From a bacterium (GTDB taxonomy: Bacteria; UBP6; UBA1177; JAKLFG01), in the NCBI GenBank assembly GCA_022711315.1, contig JAKLFG010000011.1, forward strand, positions 1 to 54,003: 54,003 nucleotides of DNA. The letters run 5' to 3'. Below are positions 8,088 through 16,919 of this stretch, in pieces (the first letter of the stretch is position 1; the number at the start of each line of letters is the position of its first letter). The translations under genes were made by a program, and so were the position numbers. The notes beneath the pieces were generated by a model that did not search any database, was not told the origin of the DNA, and worked only from the letters and a program-made list of their open reading frames with translations.

Positions 8088-10331
8088 TTATCTCTTCTCG
8101 AGGAACTTAGGTCTGAACACGAGACAGTAGGCCGGCATGATGAACAGCGCGCCGAGCAGACAGGTCGATATGGCCAGCACGATGAGCACGCCGAAGAACC
8201 GTATCGGCATGAACACCGACAGGATCAGCACCGAAAAACCGAGCATGACCGACACGGCGTTGAAGACGATGCCGCGACCGGTGGTGCGGAGCGTCCGGCG
8301 CATCGCCTTCTCGGGCGACTTGCCGAGCCGCAGTTCCTCGCGATACCGCCAGAGGAAATGTATCGTGTAATCGACCCCGACGCCTATCATGATGGAGGAG
8401 AGCATCGCGGTGGCGATGTCGAGCGGGATGCCGGCGCCGCCCATGATGCCGAACAGGAACACGAGCGCGAGCGCCAGCGGTATCGAGGCAACGAATCCCG
8501 CCATGAACGACCGGAACAGCAACATCACCAGTATCGCGACGATGATCACCGACAGGATGAGCGAGGTCACCTGACCTTTCGAAACCTCGTCGATGAGCGC
8601 CGCGAATATGTACCCCGACCCGCCGACGATCCTGAAGGCGGGATCGCCCGCCGTCAGTTCGTTCACCTTGGCGACCACCCGTTTTATCGTGCCGGAGCCC
8701 TCGTCGTTTATCTGCACCATGATCTGGGCATGCCGGAAGTCGGCGGTGACCAGATGGGCTATCTCCTGTATGTCGGCCATCTTCGCGTACTCGGTGAGGT
8801 AGAAATCGACCGCGCCACGGCTGTCGGGTATGGCGTCGTACCCCGGCTCGCTCGGCTTGTGCAGATTGCGCGATATCATCTTTATGAGCCGGACGATGGA
8901 GGTGCTCTTGCCGACCTCGGGCAATTTCTCCATCTCTTTCTCGAAGGTGTCTACCTTGCGCAGTATCGAGGGCTCCTTGATGTCCCCCTCGACCACCACA
9001 TTGACGATCTGGCCACCGCCGAACTGCTCGTTGACGATCTCCGATGAGCGCGCCACCGTCGAACCGGCCGGGTAGTAACGGGCGAGATTCGAATCGCCGG
9101 TGAGCCGCGGGATGAACAGCGCCGCGACGAGCGCCGCAAGCAGGGTCACGACCAGCACCTGTTTCGGGTTCTTCGATATGAGATAGGCGACGCCGTACAT
9201 GAACCGCTCGAGCAGGTGGCGCTTGCGGTAGTCGACCTCGATGACCGGCCGCGGCTTCCTGAGGAGCGACAGGACCGCCGGGATGAACAGCAGACTCGCG
9301 GCGAGCGCGAAGGTGATGCCGATCCCGGCGAGTATGCCGAGTTGCTTCGCCGGTACTATCCGGTGGGTCAGGATGGACATGATGCCACCGATGGTGGTGA
9401 CCCCCGTCGCGATGACCGGGGCGCCGAGCGACAGGATGCCGAGTTTGGCGAGACCGACCTTGTCGAGCGCGCAATCGTCGCGGTTGTCCTGCTGGTAGCG
9501 GCTCACGAGGTGGACCGCGTAGTTGTTCGCGACCGCGATCATGATGACCGGCAGTATCATCGTGACGGTCTGCATCTTCCAGCCGAACAGCGGGATGAGC
9601 CCCATGCTGACGACGATGGACATCGCGACGATGGAGAACGGCAAAAGGATGCCGCGGAACTGGCGGAACGAGATATAGAGGAACAGCATCATCACGAGGA
9701 TGCCGGCCGGGAGGAACTTGAACATGTCCTTCGGCACATCCTCCGATATGCGCTCCTTGATGAAGGGCAGGCCGCCGTAGACCAGCCGCTCGGTCCCGGG
9801 CACCTCTTCGGCCGTCCGGCGGATGTCGCCGGTGATACGGAGCGTCTCGGAACTCTGCGCGGAAAGTTTCACCACGATGGCGAGATAGCGGAAATCCTTC
9901 GACACGATGGTGCCGTAGATGAGATCGTTCTTCCGTATCTCCTCGCGCGCCGCCTCCCGTTTTTCCTTTTTCTGCTCGGGGGTCGGCTCCTCGTCGGCGA
10001 AGTCGTCGCCACCGATGTTCGGGAGGGTGCTCACGCGGTCGATGCCGGGAACGGCCCGTATCGCGTCGGCTATCTTCGCGGCGCGGTCGAGCGTCGCCTC
10101 GGCGAGGATGTCCTCGGCCTCCATGATGACCAGCGCGATCTCGGTGCCGCCGAACAGCGCCTCTATCTTCTGCAGGTCGAGACGCTCCTTCATGTCGGCC
10201 GGGAGCATGTTCTGCACATCGGGATCGACCTCCGCGCGGGTCAGCGGGAAGAGGAAAAGAAGCGAAAGGATGATATGCGAAAGAATGATGCCCCAACGAT
10301 ATTTTATAACGAATTCGGCGAGTTTAACCAC
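8088..10331 (-). CDS. RND-superfamily (MMPL-like) membrane exporter
   Basis: This 747-aa inner-membrane protein has the two-fold RND arrangement: one N-terminal helix, a large periplasmic domain, five helices, a second single helix and periplasmic domain, and a final five-helix bundle. The first periplasmic domain includes a charged Glu/Lys-rich loop at about residues 115-135. Family members use proton-motive force to move hydrophobic or lipid substrates; the substrate here cannot be read from sequence. The start is a GTG whose context (MVKLAEFVIKYRW) is typical for RND proteins, with GGAG about 11 nt upstream. It is divergent from the ferredoxin oxidoreductase operon and cotranscribed with the thioredoxin-CcdA fusion. 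Confidence 0.88.
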   Translation of the reverse strand: MVKLAEFVIKYRWGIILSHIILSLLFLFPLTRAEVDPDVQNMLPADMKERLDLQKIEALFGGTEIALVIMEAEDILAEATLDRAAKIADAIRAVPGIDRVSTLPNIGGDDFADEEPTPEQKKEKREAAREEIRKNDLIYGTIVSKDFRYLAIVVKLSAQSSETLRITGDIRRTAEEVPGTERLVYGGLPFIKERISEDVPKDMFKFLPAGILVMMLFLYISFRQFRGILLPFSIVAMSIVVSMGLIPLFGWKMQTVTMILPVIMIAVANNYAVHLVSRYQQDNRDDCALDKVGLAKLGILSLGAPVIATGVTTIGGIMSILTHRIVPAKQLGILAGIGITFALAASLLFIPAVLSLLRKPRPVIEVDYRKRHLLERFMYGVAYLISKNPKQVLVVTLLAALVAALFIPRLTGDSNLARYYPAGSTVARSSEIVNEQFGGGQIVNVVVEGDIKEPSILRKVDTFEKEMEKLPEVGKSTSIVRLIKMISRNLHKPSEPGYDAIPDSRGAVDFYLTEYAKMADIQEIAHLVTADFRHAQIMVQINDEGSGTIKRVVAKVNELTAGDPAFRIVGGSGYIFAALIDEVSKGQVTSLILSVIIVAILVMLLFRSFMAGFVASIPLALALVFLFGIMGGAGIPLDIATAMLSSIMIGVGVDYTIHFLWRYREELRLGKSPEKAMRRTLRTTGRGIVFNAVSVMLGFSVLILSVFMPIRFFGVLIVLAISTCLLGALFIMPAYCLVFRPKFLEKR

Positions 10332-10434
10332 TTCTTATATCAACTCCGCATCAAAGTCGATGAACGCGTCATCATACACCGGGCGACCCGGATTTCCACT
10401 TTTTTGTGATACTGCCGAAAGCGATGCATTTTTT

Positions 10435-10462
10435 TGCATTTTGTTTTCCGGCGTGCTAGGGT
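10435..10462 (+). promoter_or_regulatory. possible promoter of the 2-oxoacid:ferredoxin oxidoreductase operon
   Basis: TTGCAT (10435-10440), 16 nt, TAGGGT (10457-10462), about 45 nt upstream of the first ATG. The -10 box is weak. The -35 lies in a small repeated stretch where TGCATTTT occurs twice. The rest of the 10332-10507 gap holds nothing else recognisable. Confidence 0.4.
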
Positions 10463-10507
10463 GACCGGCGTAGGGTTCTTATGGTCCTTATACTTTCGGA
10501 GGTAATA

Positions 10508-10732
10508 ATGGCGGCGAAAGGTTTTGTTGAGATCTCGGTCGAAGGGTGCAAGGGGTGCGGCCTGTGTGTCCACTACTGCCCGGTCAAATGTCTCGACCTG
10601 AACATGGCGGACACCAATTCCTACGGTCTGCACTACGCATTCCTCAAGGAGCCCGACAAGTGCATCGGGTGCGCCAACTGCGGGGTCATCTGCCCCGACG
10701 CGGCGATCACGGTGTACCGCAAGAAGAATTAA
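10508..10732 (+). CDS. 2x[4Fe-4S] ferredoxin subunit (delta) of 2-oxoacid:ferredoxin oxidoreductase
   Basis: This 74-aa cytoplasmic protein has two CxxCxxCxxxCP motifs (CKGCGLCVHYCP and CIGCANCGVICP), matching the separate delta subunit of KOR/VOR complexes, which passes electrons from the catalytic subunits to soluble ferredoxin. The ATG at 10508 follows CGGAGG; an in-frame ATG nine codons upstream lacks a comparable site. It is the first gene of a four-subunit operon, 24 nt before the alpha subunit gene. Confidence 0.93.
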   Translation: MAAKGFVEISVEGCKGCGLCVHYCPVKCLDLNMADTNSYGLHYAFLKEPDKCIGCANCGVICPDAAITVYRKKN

Positions 10733-10756
10733 CGGAACGGATAGAAGGAGGAAGCA

Positions 10757-11839
10757 GTGGCTGACATCAAGTTCATGAAAGGCAATGAGGCGCTCGCCGA
10801 AGCGGCGATCCGCGCCGGTATGCACGCCTATTTCGGCTATCCCATCACCCCGCAATCGGAGGTCGTGGAATACCTCGCCCGCGAAGAGCCGAAGCATAAA
10901 TATGTCCTCTTGCAGGCCGAATCGGAAGTGGCCTCGGCCAACATGCTCTACGGCGCTTCGGGCGCCGGAGCGCGCGTGATGACCACGACCAGTTCGCCCG
11001 GCTATTCGCTGATGCAGGAGGCGGTGTCCTACATCGCCTGCGCCGAACTGCCGACCGTCTTCGCCAATGTTCAGCGCGGCGGTCCCGGGCTCGGCACCAT
11101 TCAGGCGTCGCAGGGCGATTACTTTCAGGCGGTCAAGGGCGGCGGTCACGGCGACTACCGCAACATCGTGCTCGCCCCGAACAGCGTGCAGGAGATGGTC
11201 GATCTGACGGTGCTCGCGTTCGATCTCGCCGATAAGTATCGCGCCCCGGCGCTCATACTTTCGGACGGCGCCATCGGCCAGATGATGGAAAAGGTCGTCC
11301 TGCCCGAACAGCGTCCCTACCGGCCGCCGTCGGACTACCGCAAGGAGAAACCGTGGGCGACCATGGGCAAGACCGCCGACCGCGAGCGCAATGTCATCAC
11401 CTCGCTCAACATCCAGTCGGAGCAGATGGAAAAGGTCAATATCCGCCTGCAGGCCAAGTACAAGGAGATCGAGGAGAAGGAGGTCCGTTTCGAGGCATAC
11501 CACGCCGACGACGCCGAGATCGTCATCGTCGCCTACGGCGTATCGAGCCGCATCACCAAGAAGGTCGTGGACCTCGCGCGGGCCGAGAAACTGAAGGTCG
11601 GGCTTGTCCGTCCCATCACGCTGTGGCCCTTCCCGAAGAAGAAACTCGACGAACTCGCGAAGAAGCCGTCGGTCAAGTTCTTCCTGTCGGTCGAAATGAG
11701 TTGCGGCCAGATGGTCGAGGATGTGCAACTCGTGTCCAACGGCCGCAAGCCGGTCCATTTCTACGGCCGTCAGGGCGGCATCATCCCGACCGCCGAAGAG
11801 GTCCTCGATGTCATCAAGAAACACCTGAAGGAGAAGTAA
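10757..11839 (+). CDS. vorB: 2-oxoacid:ferredoxin oxidoreductase alpha subunit (VorB/KorA type)
   Basis: This 360-aa protein starts at a GTG behind AAGGAGG. It carries the pyrimidine-binding domain signature of the alpha subunit (GNEALAEAAIRAG, YPITPQSEV, QAESEVAS) and the transketolase C-terminal-like domain II. Oxidative decarboxylation of a 2-oxoacid with CoA and TPP yields acyl-CoA and reduced ferredoxin. The VorB-like look suggests branched-chain 2-oxoacids, but 2-oxoglutarate cannot be excluded from sequence. The beta subunit gene begins 1 nt after its stop. Confidence 0.9.
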   Translation: MADIKFMKGNEALAEAAIRAGMHAYFGYPITPQSEVVEYLAREEPKHKYVLLQAESEVASANMLYGASGAGARVMTTTSSPGYSLMQEAVSYIACAELPTVFANVQRGGPGLGTIQASQGDYFQAVKGGGHGDYRNIVLAPNSVQEMVDLTVLAFDLADKYRAPALILSDGAIGQMMEKVVLPEQRPYRPPSDYRKEKPWATMGKTADRERNVITSLNIQSEQMEKVNIRLQAKYKEIEEKEVRFEAYHADDAEIVIVAYGVSSRITKKVVDLARAEKLKVGLVRPITLWPFPKKKLDELAKKPSVKFFLSVEMSCGQMVEDVQLVSNGRKPVHFYGRQGGIIPTAEEVLDVIKKHLKEK

Positions 11840-11840
11840 G

Positions 11841-12632
11841 ATGAAGGAAGGATACGAACTTATCTATCAAAAGCCCTCGACGCTCCTGCCGCGCCGCATG
11901 CACTACTGCCCCGGATGCCTTCACTCGACGCTCCACAAACTCATCATGGAGGTGGTCGAGGAGATGGGCATCAAGGAGAAGACCATCGGCGTGAGCCCGG
12001 TCGGCTGTTCGGTCTTCGCCTACGACTACATGGATGTCGACATGCAGCAGGCGGCTCACGGCCGCGCCGCGGCGCTCGCCACCGCCATCAAGCGGATGCA
12101 CCCCGACAAGTATGTGTTCTCCTATCAGGGCGATGGCGACCTGGCCGCGATCGGCACCGCCGAGACGATACACGCCTGCAACCGCGGCGAGAACTTCACC
12201 TTCTTCTTCGTCAACAACGGCATCTACGGGATGACGGGCGGCCAGATGGCCCCGACGACGCTCGAAGGCCAGAAGACCTCGACCTCGCCCTACGGCCGCG
12301 ACCCGAAAAAGGTCGGCCAGCCGCTCAAGATGGCCGAGATGGTCAGCCAACTCGCCGGCGTCGCCTACTCCGAACGACTCTCGCTCAACACCCCGGGCAA
12401 TGTCCGCAAGGGAAAGAAGGCTATCCGCAAGGCGTTCGAGATGCAACAGCAGGGACTCGGCACCACCTTCCTCGAATTCGCTTCGAACTGCCCGTCGGGT
12501 TGGAAATGTTCGCCGGTGGAGTCGCTCGGCTGGATAGAGAAACAGATGTCGCCCTACTTCCCGCTCGGCGTGTTCAAGGATGTGACGACCGGCGTCGAGA
12601 AGTGTTCGTGCGCAGATAAACAGGCCAAGTAA
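11841..12632 (+). CDS. 2-oxoacid:ferredoxin oxidoreductase beta (TPP-binding) subunit
   Basis: This 263-aa protein contains the thiamine-diphosphate motif beginning GDGDLAAIG and closing with NNGIYGMTGGQ about 28 residues later, and an N-terminal CPGCLHS cysteine motif seen in KOR/VOR beta subunits. It provides the TPP and catalytic carbanion chemistry of the complex. A cysteine-rich C-terminal tail (KCSCAD) is present. It lies between the alpha and gamma genes with spacing of 1 and 12 nt, so the subunits should be made stoichiometrically. Confidence 0.92.
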   Translation: MKEGYELIYQKPSTLLPRRMHYCPGCLHSTLHKLIMEVVEEMGIKEKTIGVSPVGCSVFAYDYMDVDMQQAAHGRAAALATAIKRMHPDKYVFSYQGDGDLAAIGTAETIHACNRGENFTFFFVNNGIYGMTGGQMAPTTLEGQKTSTSPYGRDPKKVGQPLKMAEMVSQLAGVAYSERLSLNTPGNVRKGKKAIRKAFEMQQQGLGTTFLEFASNCPSGWKCSPVESLGWIEKQMSPYFPLGVFKDVTTGVEKCSCADKQAK

Positions 12633-12644
12633 GGAGGCGCAGAT

Positions 12645-13181
12645 ATGTTACAGGAAATGATATTCGCCGGCTTCGGCGGGCAGGGCGTTCTCTCGATGGG
12701 CAAACTGATCGCCTACGCCGCCATGAAGGAGGGCAAAGAGGTCAGTTGGATGCCGTCGTACGGTCCCGAGATGCGCGGCGGCACCGCCTACGCGATGGTC
12801 AACATCAGCGACGAGCAGATATCGTCGCCGGTCGTCCACGCCTACGATGTCGTCGTGGTGTTCAACCTCCCCTCGCTCAAGAAGTTCGAGCCGCAGGTCA
12901 AGAAGGGCGGTATCCTCATCTGGGAGAGTTCGGTCATCAAAGAGGCGCCGACCCGCAAGGACATCAAGGTCTACGGCGTGCCGGCCATCGAAAAGTCCGG
13001 CTCGGTCCTGAACGAGGTCAAGGTCATGAACATGGTCACGCTCGGCGCCCTCATCAAGGTGAACCCGCTCGTGAAGCCCGAAACACTCCTCGAGGCGCTC
13101 AAGGACACGCTCCCGCCCCGCCACCACAACATGATACCGATCAACAAACAGGCGATAGAACTGGGCATGAGCCTCGTCTAG
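12645..13181 (+). CDS. 2-oxoacid:ferredoxin oxidoreductase gamma subunit
   Basis: This 178-aa protein opens with FAGFGGQGVLSMGKLIAYA, the gamma-subunit nucleotide-like fold signature, and includes SYGPEMRGGTA, diagnostic of the catalytic gamma domain of pyruvate/2-oxoacid ferredoxin oxidoreductases. With the delta, alpha and beta genes upstream it completes a D-A-B-C type complex. An AAGGAGG site precedes the ATG. No clear intrinsic terminator is visible after it; the next gene has its own strong promoter. Confidence 0.92.
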   Translation: MLQEMIFAGFGGQGVLSMGKLIAYAAMKEGKEVSWMPSYGPEMRGGTAYAMVNISDEQISSPVVHAYDVVVVFNLPSLKKFEPQVKKGGILIWESSVIKEAPTRKDIKVYGVPAIEKSGSVLNEVKVMNMVTLGALIKVNPLVKPETLLEALKDTLPPRHHNMIPINKQAIELGMSLV

Positions 13182-13221
13182 CGTCCCCCGCACCGCCCCG
13201 ACCGCAAAGAACCCAAAAATG

Positions 13222-13250
13222 TTGACCTAAAAATTCTTTACGGGTATAGT
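13222..13250 (+). promoter_or_regulatory. strong sigma70-like promoter of the chemosensory operon
   Basis: TTGACC (13222-13227), 17-nt spacer, TATAGT (13245-13250), about 70 nt upstream of the first STAS gene. It is the only promoter-like site I find before the run of about 13 co-directional genes that ends with trmB. Confidence 0.7.
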
Positions 13251-13319
13251 CTCTCGTTCCATCAAGTTGCGGACCGGCGCGCCTCTGTACGCCCCCGTCC
13301 CGACCCATGAGAGGAGACG

Positions 13320-13631
13320 ATGCTGACCTATACGATAGAGAAACGCGGCGGCGCCATGCTGATCACCACCGAAGGACGGATAGACAATGAGGGGGCGGCG
13401 ATCTTTCAGGAGGCCCTGGACCGCGCGTTCGAGGCCAACCTGCCCCGCATATCCTTCGATCTGGCGAAACTCTCCTTCATCAACAGCGCCGGCATCGGCA
13501 AACTCCTGCTGTTCTACAAACGGGTGAAGAACCGCAACGGTACCGTCGTCATCACCGCCCTCAACGACGATGTGAACGCCCTCTTCAAGGCGATACGGCT
13601 CGACAAACTGATGCCGATCGAGAGGTCCTGA
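13320..13631 (+). CDS. STAS-domain anti-sigma-factor antagonist-like protein
   Basis: This 103-aa single-domain protein matches the SpoIIAA/RsbV fold: an N-terminal beta-hairpin, a central strand-loop with FINSAGIGKLL carrying the serine position that RsbW-type kinases phosphorylate in this family, and a C-terminal strand-helix. GAGAGGAG precedes the ATG. Its stop overlaps the next gene (TGATG). A RsbW-like ATPase is encoded in the same operon at 20829, so this is a candidate partner-switch substrate. Its real target is unknown. Confidence 0.85.
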   Translation: MLTYTIEKRGGAMLITTEGRIDNEGAAIFQEALDRAFEANLPRISFDLAKLSFINSAGIGKLLLFYKRVKNRNGTVVITALNDDVNALFKAIRLDKLMPIERS

Positions 13632-13927
13632 TGGCGAACTTCCGCCTTTCCCGCGACATCGCCTTCCTCGGCGGCGACCTGACGGTCAACGCGGCCGAAG
13701 CGCTTCATAATTTCCTGCTCACGCTACAGGCGAATCAGGGCCGGCTCACCGTCGACCTGCGCGGCGCCGAGGCGTGGGACAGTTCGTCCATACAGTTGTT
13801 GTTCGCTTTTATCAAAAGCCGCCCGCCCCGGACCGTCGTATGGCGCAACATGCCTCCGGAGATGGCCGCCGACATCCGGCTGATGGGCTTTGGCAATCTG
13901 CTCAACGAGGTTTCCCATGAACGGTAA
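13631..13927 (+). CDS. second, degenerate STAS-like protein
   Basis: This 98-aa protein is translationally coupled to the first STAS gene. The secondary-structure pattern is STAS-like, with a strand VDLRGAEAWDSSSIQLLFAF in the position of the phosphoserine loop (three serines) followed by an amphipathic helix. The chain is shorter than usual and the loop diverges from the canonical DSSGLG. It could be a structural adaptor or a toluene-tolerance-type STAS protein. Its last 11 nt overlap the start of cheY. Confidence 0.7.
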   Translation: MANFRLSRDIAFLGGDLTVNAAEALHNFLLTLQANQGRLTVDLRGAEAWDSSSIQLLFAFIKSRPPRTVVWRNMPPEMAADIRLMGFGNLLNEVSHER

Positions 13928-14297
13928 GACCATCATGATCGTGGACGATTCGGCCACACTGCGGGCATCGGTGAACTTCGTCCTGTCGGAGGCCGAATAC
14001 ACCGTCATTCAGGCCAAGGACGGCATGGACGGTCTCGCGAAACTCCGCGACCTGCAGGCATCGGGCACCAAACTCGACATGATCATCACCGATATCAACA
14101 TGCCCAATCTCGACGGCATCGGGTTCATCACCGAGATAAAAAAGAGCGACTACCGCTATGTCCCCATCCTCGTCCTCACGACCGAGTCGGAGAACGCGAA
14201 AAAGATGGAGGGCAAGGCGGCCGGCGCCGCCGGGTGGCTCGTGAAGCCCTTCAAGCCGGAACAGTTGCTGTGGGTCGTGAAGAAATTCGTTCGATAG
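13917..14297 (+). CDS. cheY: CheY-type single-domain response regulator
   Basis: This 126-aa stand-alone receiver has acidic residues D10/D11, phosphoacceptor D59 in TDINMPNLDG, the conserved Thr in LTTES and the lysine in VKPF, so it should be phosphorylated by CheA. There is no output domain. The start at 13917 (MNGKTIMIVDD) is preferred over an in-frame ATG nine codons upstream because it gives the canonical receiver N-terminus. It is followed 7 nt later by cheA. Whether it acts on a flagellar motor, pili or another output cannot be told; no motility genes are in the window. Confidence 0.93.
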   Translation: MNGKTIMIVDDSATLRASVNFVLSEAEYTVIQAKDGMDGLAKLRDLQASGTKLDMIITDINMPNLDGIGFITEIKKSDYRYVPILVLTTESENAKKMEGKAAGAAGWLVKPFKPEQLLWVVKKFVR

Positions 14298-14304
14298 GAC
14301 GGGC

Positions 14305-16422
14305 ATGCTCAAAAAGGACGAGATCTACCGCGTTTTTGTCGAAGAGTCGCGCGAGATACTGACCGCGCTTGAGACCGATCTGCTCGACCTCGAGAAGGAC
14401 ATCCATAACGAAGAGATCATCAACCGCGTCTTTCGCGCCGTCCACACGCTCAAGGGCGGCTCCGGCATGGTCGAATTCTCCGTCCTGACCGATCTCACCC
14501 ACGAGTGGGAGAATGTGCTGGCGCGGCTCCGCGCCGGCGAGATAAAGGCGTCCCCGCGTCTCATATCGCTTTTCCTCGAGGCGGTGGACACCCTCAAGCG
14601 GCTCATCGAACAGCCCCCCGCCCGCGTACCGGAAACGCTGCGGGGCGAGGTAGCGCGCACCATCGACCAGTTACGGCGCTACCACGGCGTCGAGACGGTC
14701 TCCGACGGCCCGGCGAAAAGACCGGCCGACGGCAGAGAGAAGTTCGGCGAGAAATATCTCAACATCGTCCTGAAGTTCCGGCCCGACATCTACCTCGCGG
14801 GCACCGATCCGCTCCTGCTGATAAAGGAACTGACCGAACAGGGCGATATCGTCCGCCTCCGGTGCGACACCGACGCGCTCCCGCCGCTCGACCAGTTGCG
14901 ACCCGACACGCTGTATCTGAGTTGGGAACTGGTGCTCAGGACCGAAAAGCCGCTCTCGGCCGTCGAGAACATATTCATCTTCGTCCGTGACGAGAACACC
15001 ATCCTGCTCGACGATGTCTCGCACCGCTTCAAGGACGGCGTCGACCTCCAGTACGCCGACAAGAAACTGGGCGAGATACTCGAGGAGGAAGGGCTCGTGG
15101 ACCGGCGCGACCTCGAGGAGGCCATCGGCGAGCAGAAACGGGCCGGCGAGATATTGCTCGAAAAGAAGAAACTCGATTCGCGGGCGCTCGACGAGGTGCT
15201 GCGGCGCCAGCAACGGTCGAAGGAGATCGCCCAGACCTCGACCCTGCGCGTCGACACCGGCAAACTCGACAAACTGGTCAATCTCGTCGGCGAGATGGTC
15301 ATCGGCGTCGCGCGGATGTCGCAGACGGTCCAGTCGGGACCGCTCGCCCACAACCGCGACATGAACGACACGCTCGACCATCTGGAGCGCATCAGTCGCG
15401 ATGTGCAGGAGCAGGTCATGCGCGTCCGCATGGTCCCCGTCGAGGCGACCTTCCGGCGGTTCCAGCGCGTGGTGCGCGACATCGCGAGCGATCTCGGCAA
15501 GAGGATAAACCTCTACCTTTCCGGCATAGAGACCGAGATAGACAAGACGGTCGTCGAACACCTCGACGACCCGCTCAAGCACCTCATCCGTAACGCGGTC
15601 GACCACGGGATAGAATCACCGGAAGAGCGCGTGAAACGCGGGAAACCGGCCGACGGCAGTGTCTGGCTCCGCGCCTACCAGCAGGAGGGCAAGATCATCA
15701 TCGAGGTCGAGGACGACGGTTCCGGCATCGACCGGGAACGGCTGGTCCGCAAGGCGAAAGAGGCGGGCATCGCCCTCAGCGCCGAGATGACCGATCAGGA
15801 ACTGTACGGGCTCCTGTTCCTCCCCGGCTTCTCGACCGCCCGGAAGGTCACCGAACTTTCGGGGCGCGGCGTCGGGCTCGATGTGGTCAAACGCAATATC
15901 GAAAGCCTGCGCGGCGCCATAGAGGTCTACTCCGAGAAAGGGAGCGGCACCCTGTTCCGTCTCAAACTGCCGCTCACGCTCGCCATCATCGACGGCATGC
16001 GCGTCGCGGTCGGGTCCGAGATACTCACCATCCCGCTCCTCTCGATCATCGAGGCGATCCGCCCCGCCCCCGACGGCATCAAGACCATCGAGGGCAAGGG
16101 AGAACTCATAGAGTTCCGCGGCGAATACCTTCCGCTCATCCGCCTTTACGAGATACTGGGCTTCGAGGACGCGATCACGAACCCAGAGGAGGCCATCGTC
16201 ATCATCCTCGAATCGGGCATACGCCGCATGGCGCTCCTCGTGGACGATGTCATCGGCCAGCATCAGGCGGTCATAAAGAGCCTCGAGACCAACTTCCGCC
16301 GCATCGAGGGCGTATCGGGCGCCACCATACTCGGCGACGGCCGCGTATCCATCATCCTCGACATCCACGGCATCGAACACCTCGCTTTCGGCGGACACCG
16401 CGCTCCGGAGGTCGTCGCATGA
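14305..16422 (+). CDS. cheA: chemotaxis histidine kinase CheA
   Basis: This 705-aa protein has an N-terminal Hpt domain with phosphorylatable H47 in AVHTLKGGSG, a P2-like segment (about 150-240), a linker (about 245-310) containing two related LGEIL/GEILLEKKKL modules that resemble the MshEN/GspE N-terminal pattern, the P3 dimerisation helices, a HATPase domain (N box NAVDHGIESPEER, G1 EDDGSGID, G2 SGRGVGLDVVKRN) and a C-terminal CheW-like domain. It autophosphorylates and passes phosphate to CheY and CheB. Its stop overlaps cheW (ATGA). The gene order places it at the head of the signalling core. Confidence 0.95.
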   Translation: MLKKDEIYRVFVEESREILTALETDLLDLEKDIHNEEIINRVFRAVHTLKGGSGMVEFSVLTDLTHEWENVLARLRAGEIKASPRLISLFLEAVDTLKRLIEQPPARVPETLRGEVARTIDQLRRYHGVETVSDGPAKRPADGREKFGEKYLNIVLKFRPDIYLAGTDPLLLIKELTEQGDIVRLRCDTDALPPLDQLRPDTLYLSWELVLRTEKPLSAVENIFIFVRDENTILLDDVSHRFKDGVDLQYADKKLGEILEEEGLVDRRDLEEAIGEQKRAGEILLEKKKLDSRALDEVLRRQQRSKEIAQTSTLRVDTGKLDKLVNLVGEMVIGVARMSQTVQSGPLAHNRDMNDTLDHLERISRDVQEQVMRVRMVPVEATFRRFQRVVRDIASDLGKRINLYLSGIETEIDKTVVEHLDDPLKHLIRNAVDHGIESPEERVKRGKPADGSVWLRAYQQEGKIIIEVEDDGSGIDRERLVRKAKEAGIALSAEMTDQELYGLLFLPGFSTARKVTELSGRGVGLDVVKRNIESLRGAIEVYSEKGSGTLFRLKLPLTLAIIDGMRVAVGSEILTIPLLSIIEAIRPAPDGIKTIEGKGELIEFRGEYLPLIRLYEILGFEDAITNPEEAIVIILESGIRRMALLVDDVIGQHQAVIKSLETNFRRIEGVSGATILGDGRVSIILDIHGIEHLAFGGHRAPEVVA

Positions 16423-16919
16423 ATCTCTCGAGCAGATTCCTGAAGAAAGAGACCGCCACCCGGTCCGAACAGCCGCTCCAGTTCATATCCTTCTTCGTCG
16501 GCGACGAGATATACGCCACCGACATCCTCAAGATACACGAGATAACCAACTACCGCGACCTGACCCGCATCCCCTCCGCCCCCTCGTTCGTCAAGGGAGT
16601 GCTGGACCTCAAGGGTATCGCGGTCCCGGTCATGGACCTGCGCGAGAAATTCGCGCTCCCGGCGCGCCCCTACTCAAAATTCTCGGTCATCATGGTGGTC
16701 GATGTGTCGGGGCGCATCATGGGCGTCATCGTCGACAGCGTCGCCGATGTCCTGCAGATCGATCGGGCCGACATCCAGCCGGCGCCCAAGTTCTCGGCCA
16801 CGCTCAAGGCCGAGTTCATCAAGGGGATGATCAAGCAGGGCGACAACCGCTTTATCGTCCTGCTCGACATGGATCGCATGCTTTCGGACCGCGAACTCGA
16901 CATGGTGGAATCGCTATGA
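16419..16919 (+). CDS. cheW: chemotaxis coupling protein CheW
   Basis: This 166-aa protein has the two SH3-like subdomains of CheW, with the characteristic KGVLDLKGIAVPVMDLREKF segment linking receptors to CheA. It carries an N-terminal extension of about 20 residues rich in charged residues. The start overlaps the cheA stop and the stop overlaps the following Hpt-CheW fusion gene (ATGA on both sides), so the three proteins are translationally coupled. Confidence 0.93.
   Translation: MNLSSRFLKKETATRSEQPLQFISFFVGDEIYATDILKIHEITNYRDLTRIPSAPSFVKGVLDLKGIAVPVMDLREKFALPARPYSKFSVIMVVDVSGRIMGVIVDSVADVLQIDRADIQPAPKFSATLKAEFIKGMIKQGDNRFIVLLDMDRMLSDRELDMVESL

Noticed and set aside
10332..10507. TGCATTTT direct repeat and small inverted repeat as an operator
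   Set aside because: The repeat is within a T-rich stretch and too short to separate from chance; only a tentative promoter was noted.
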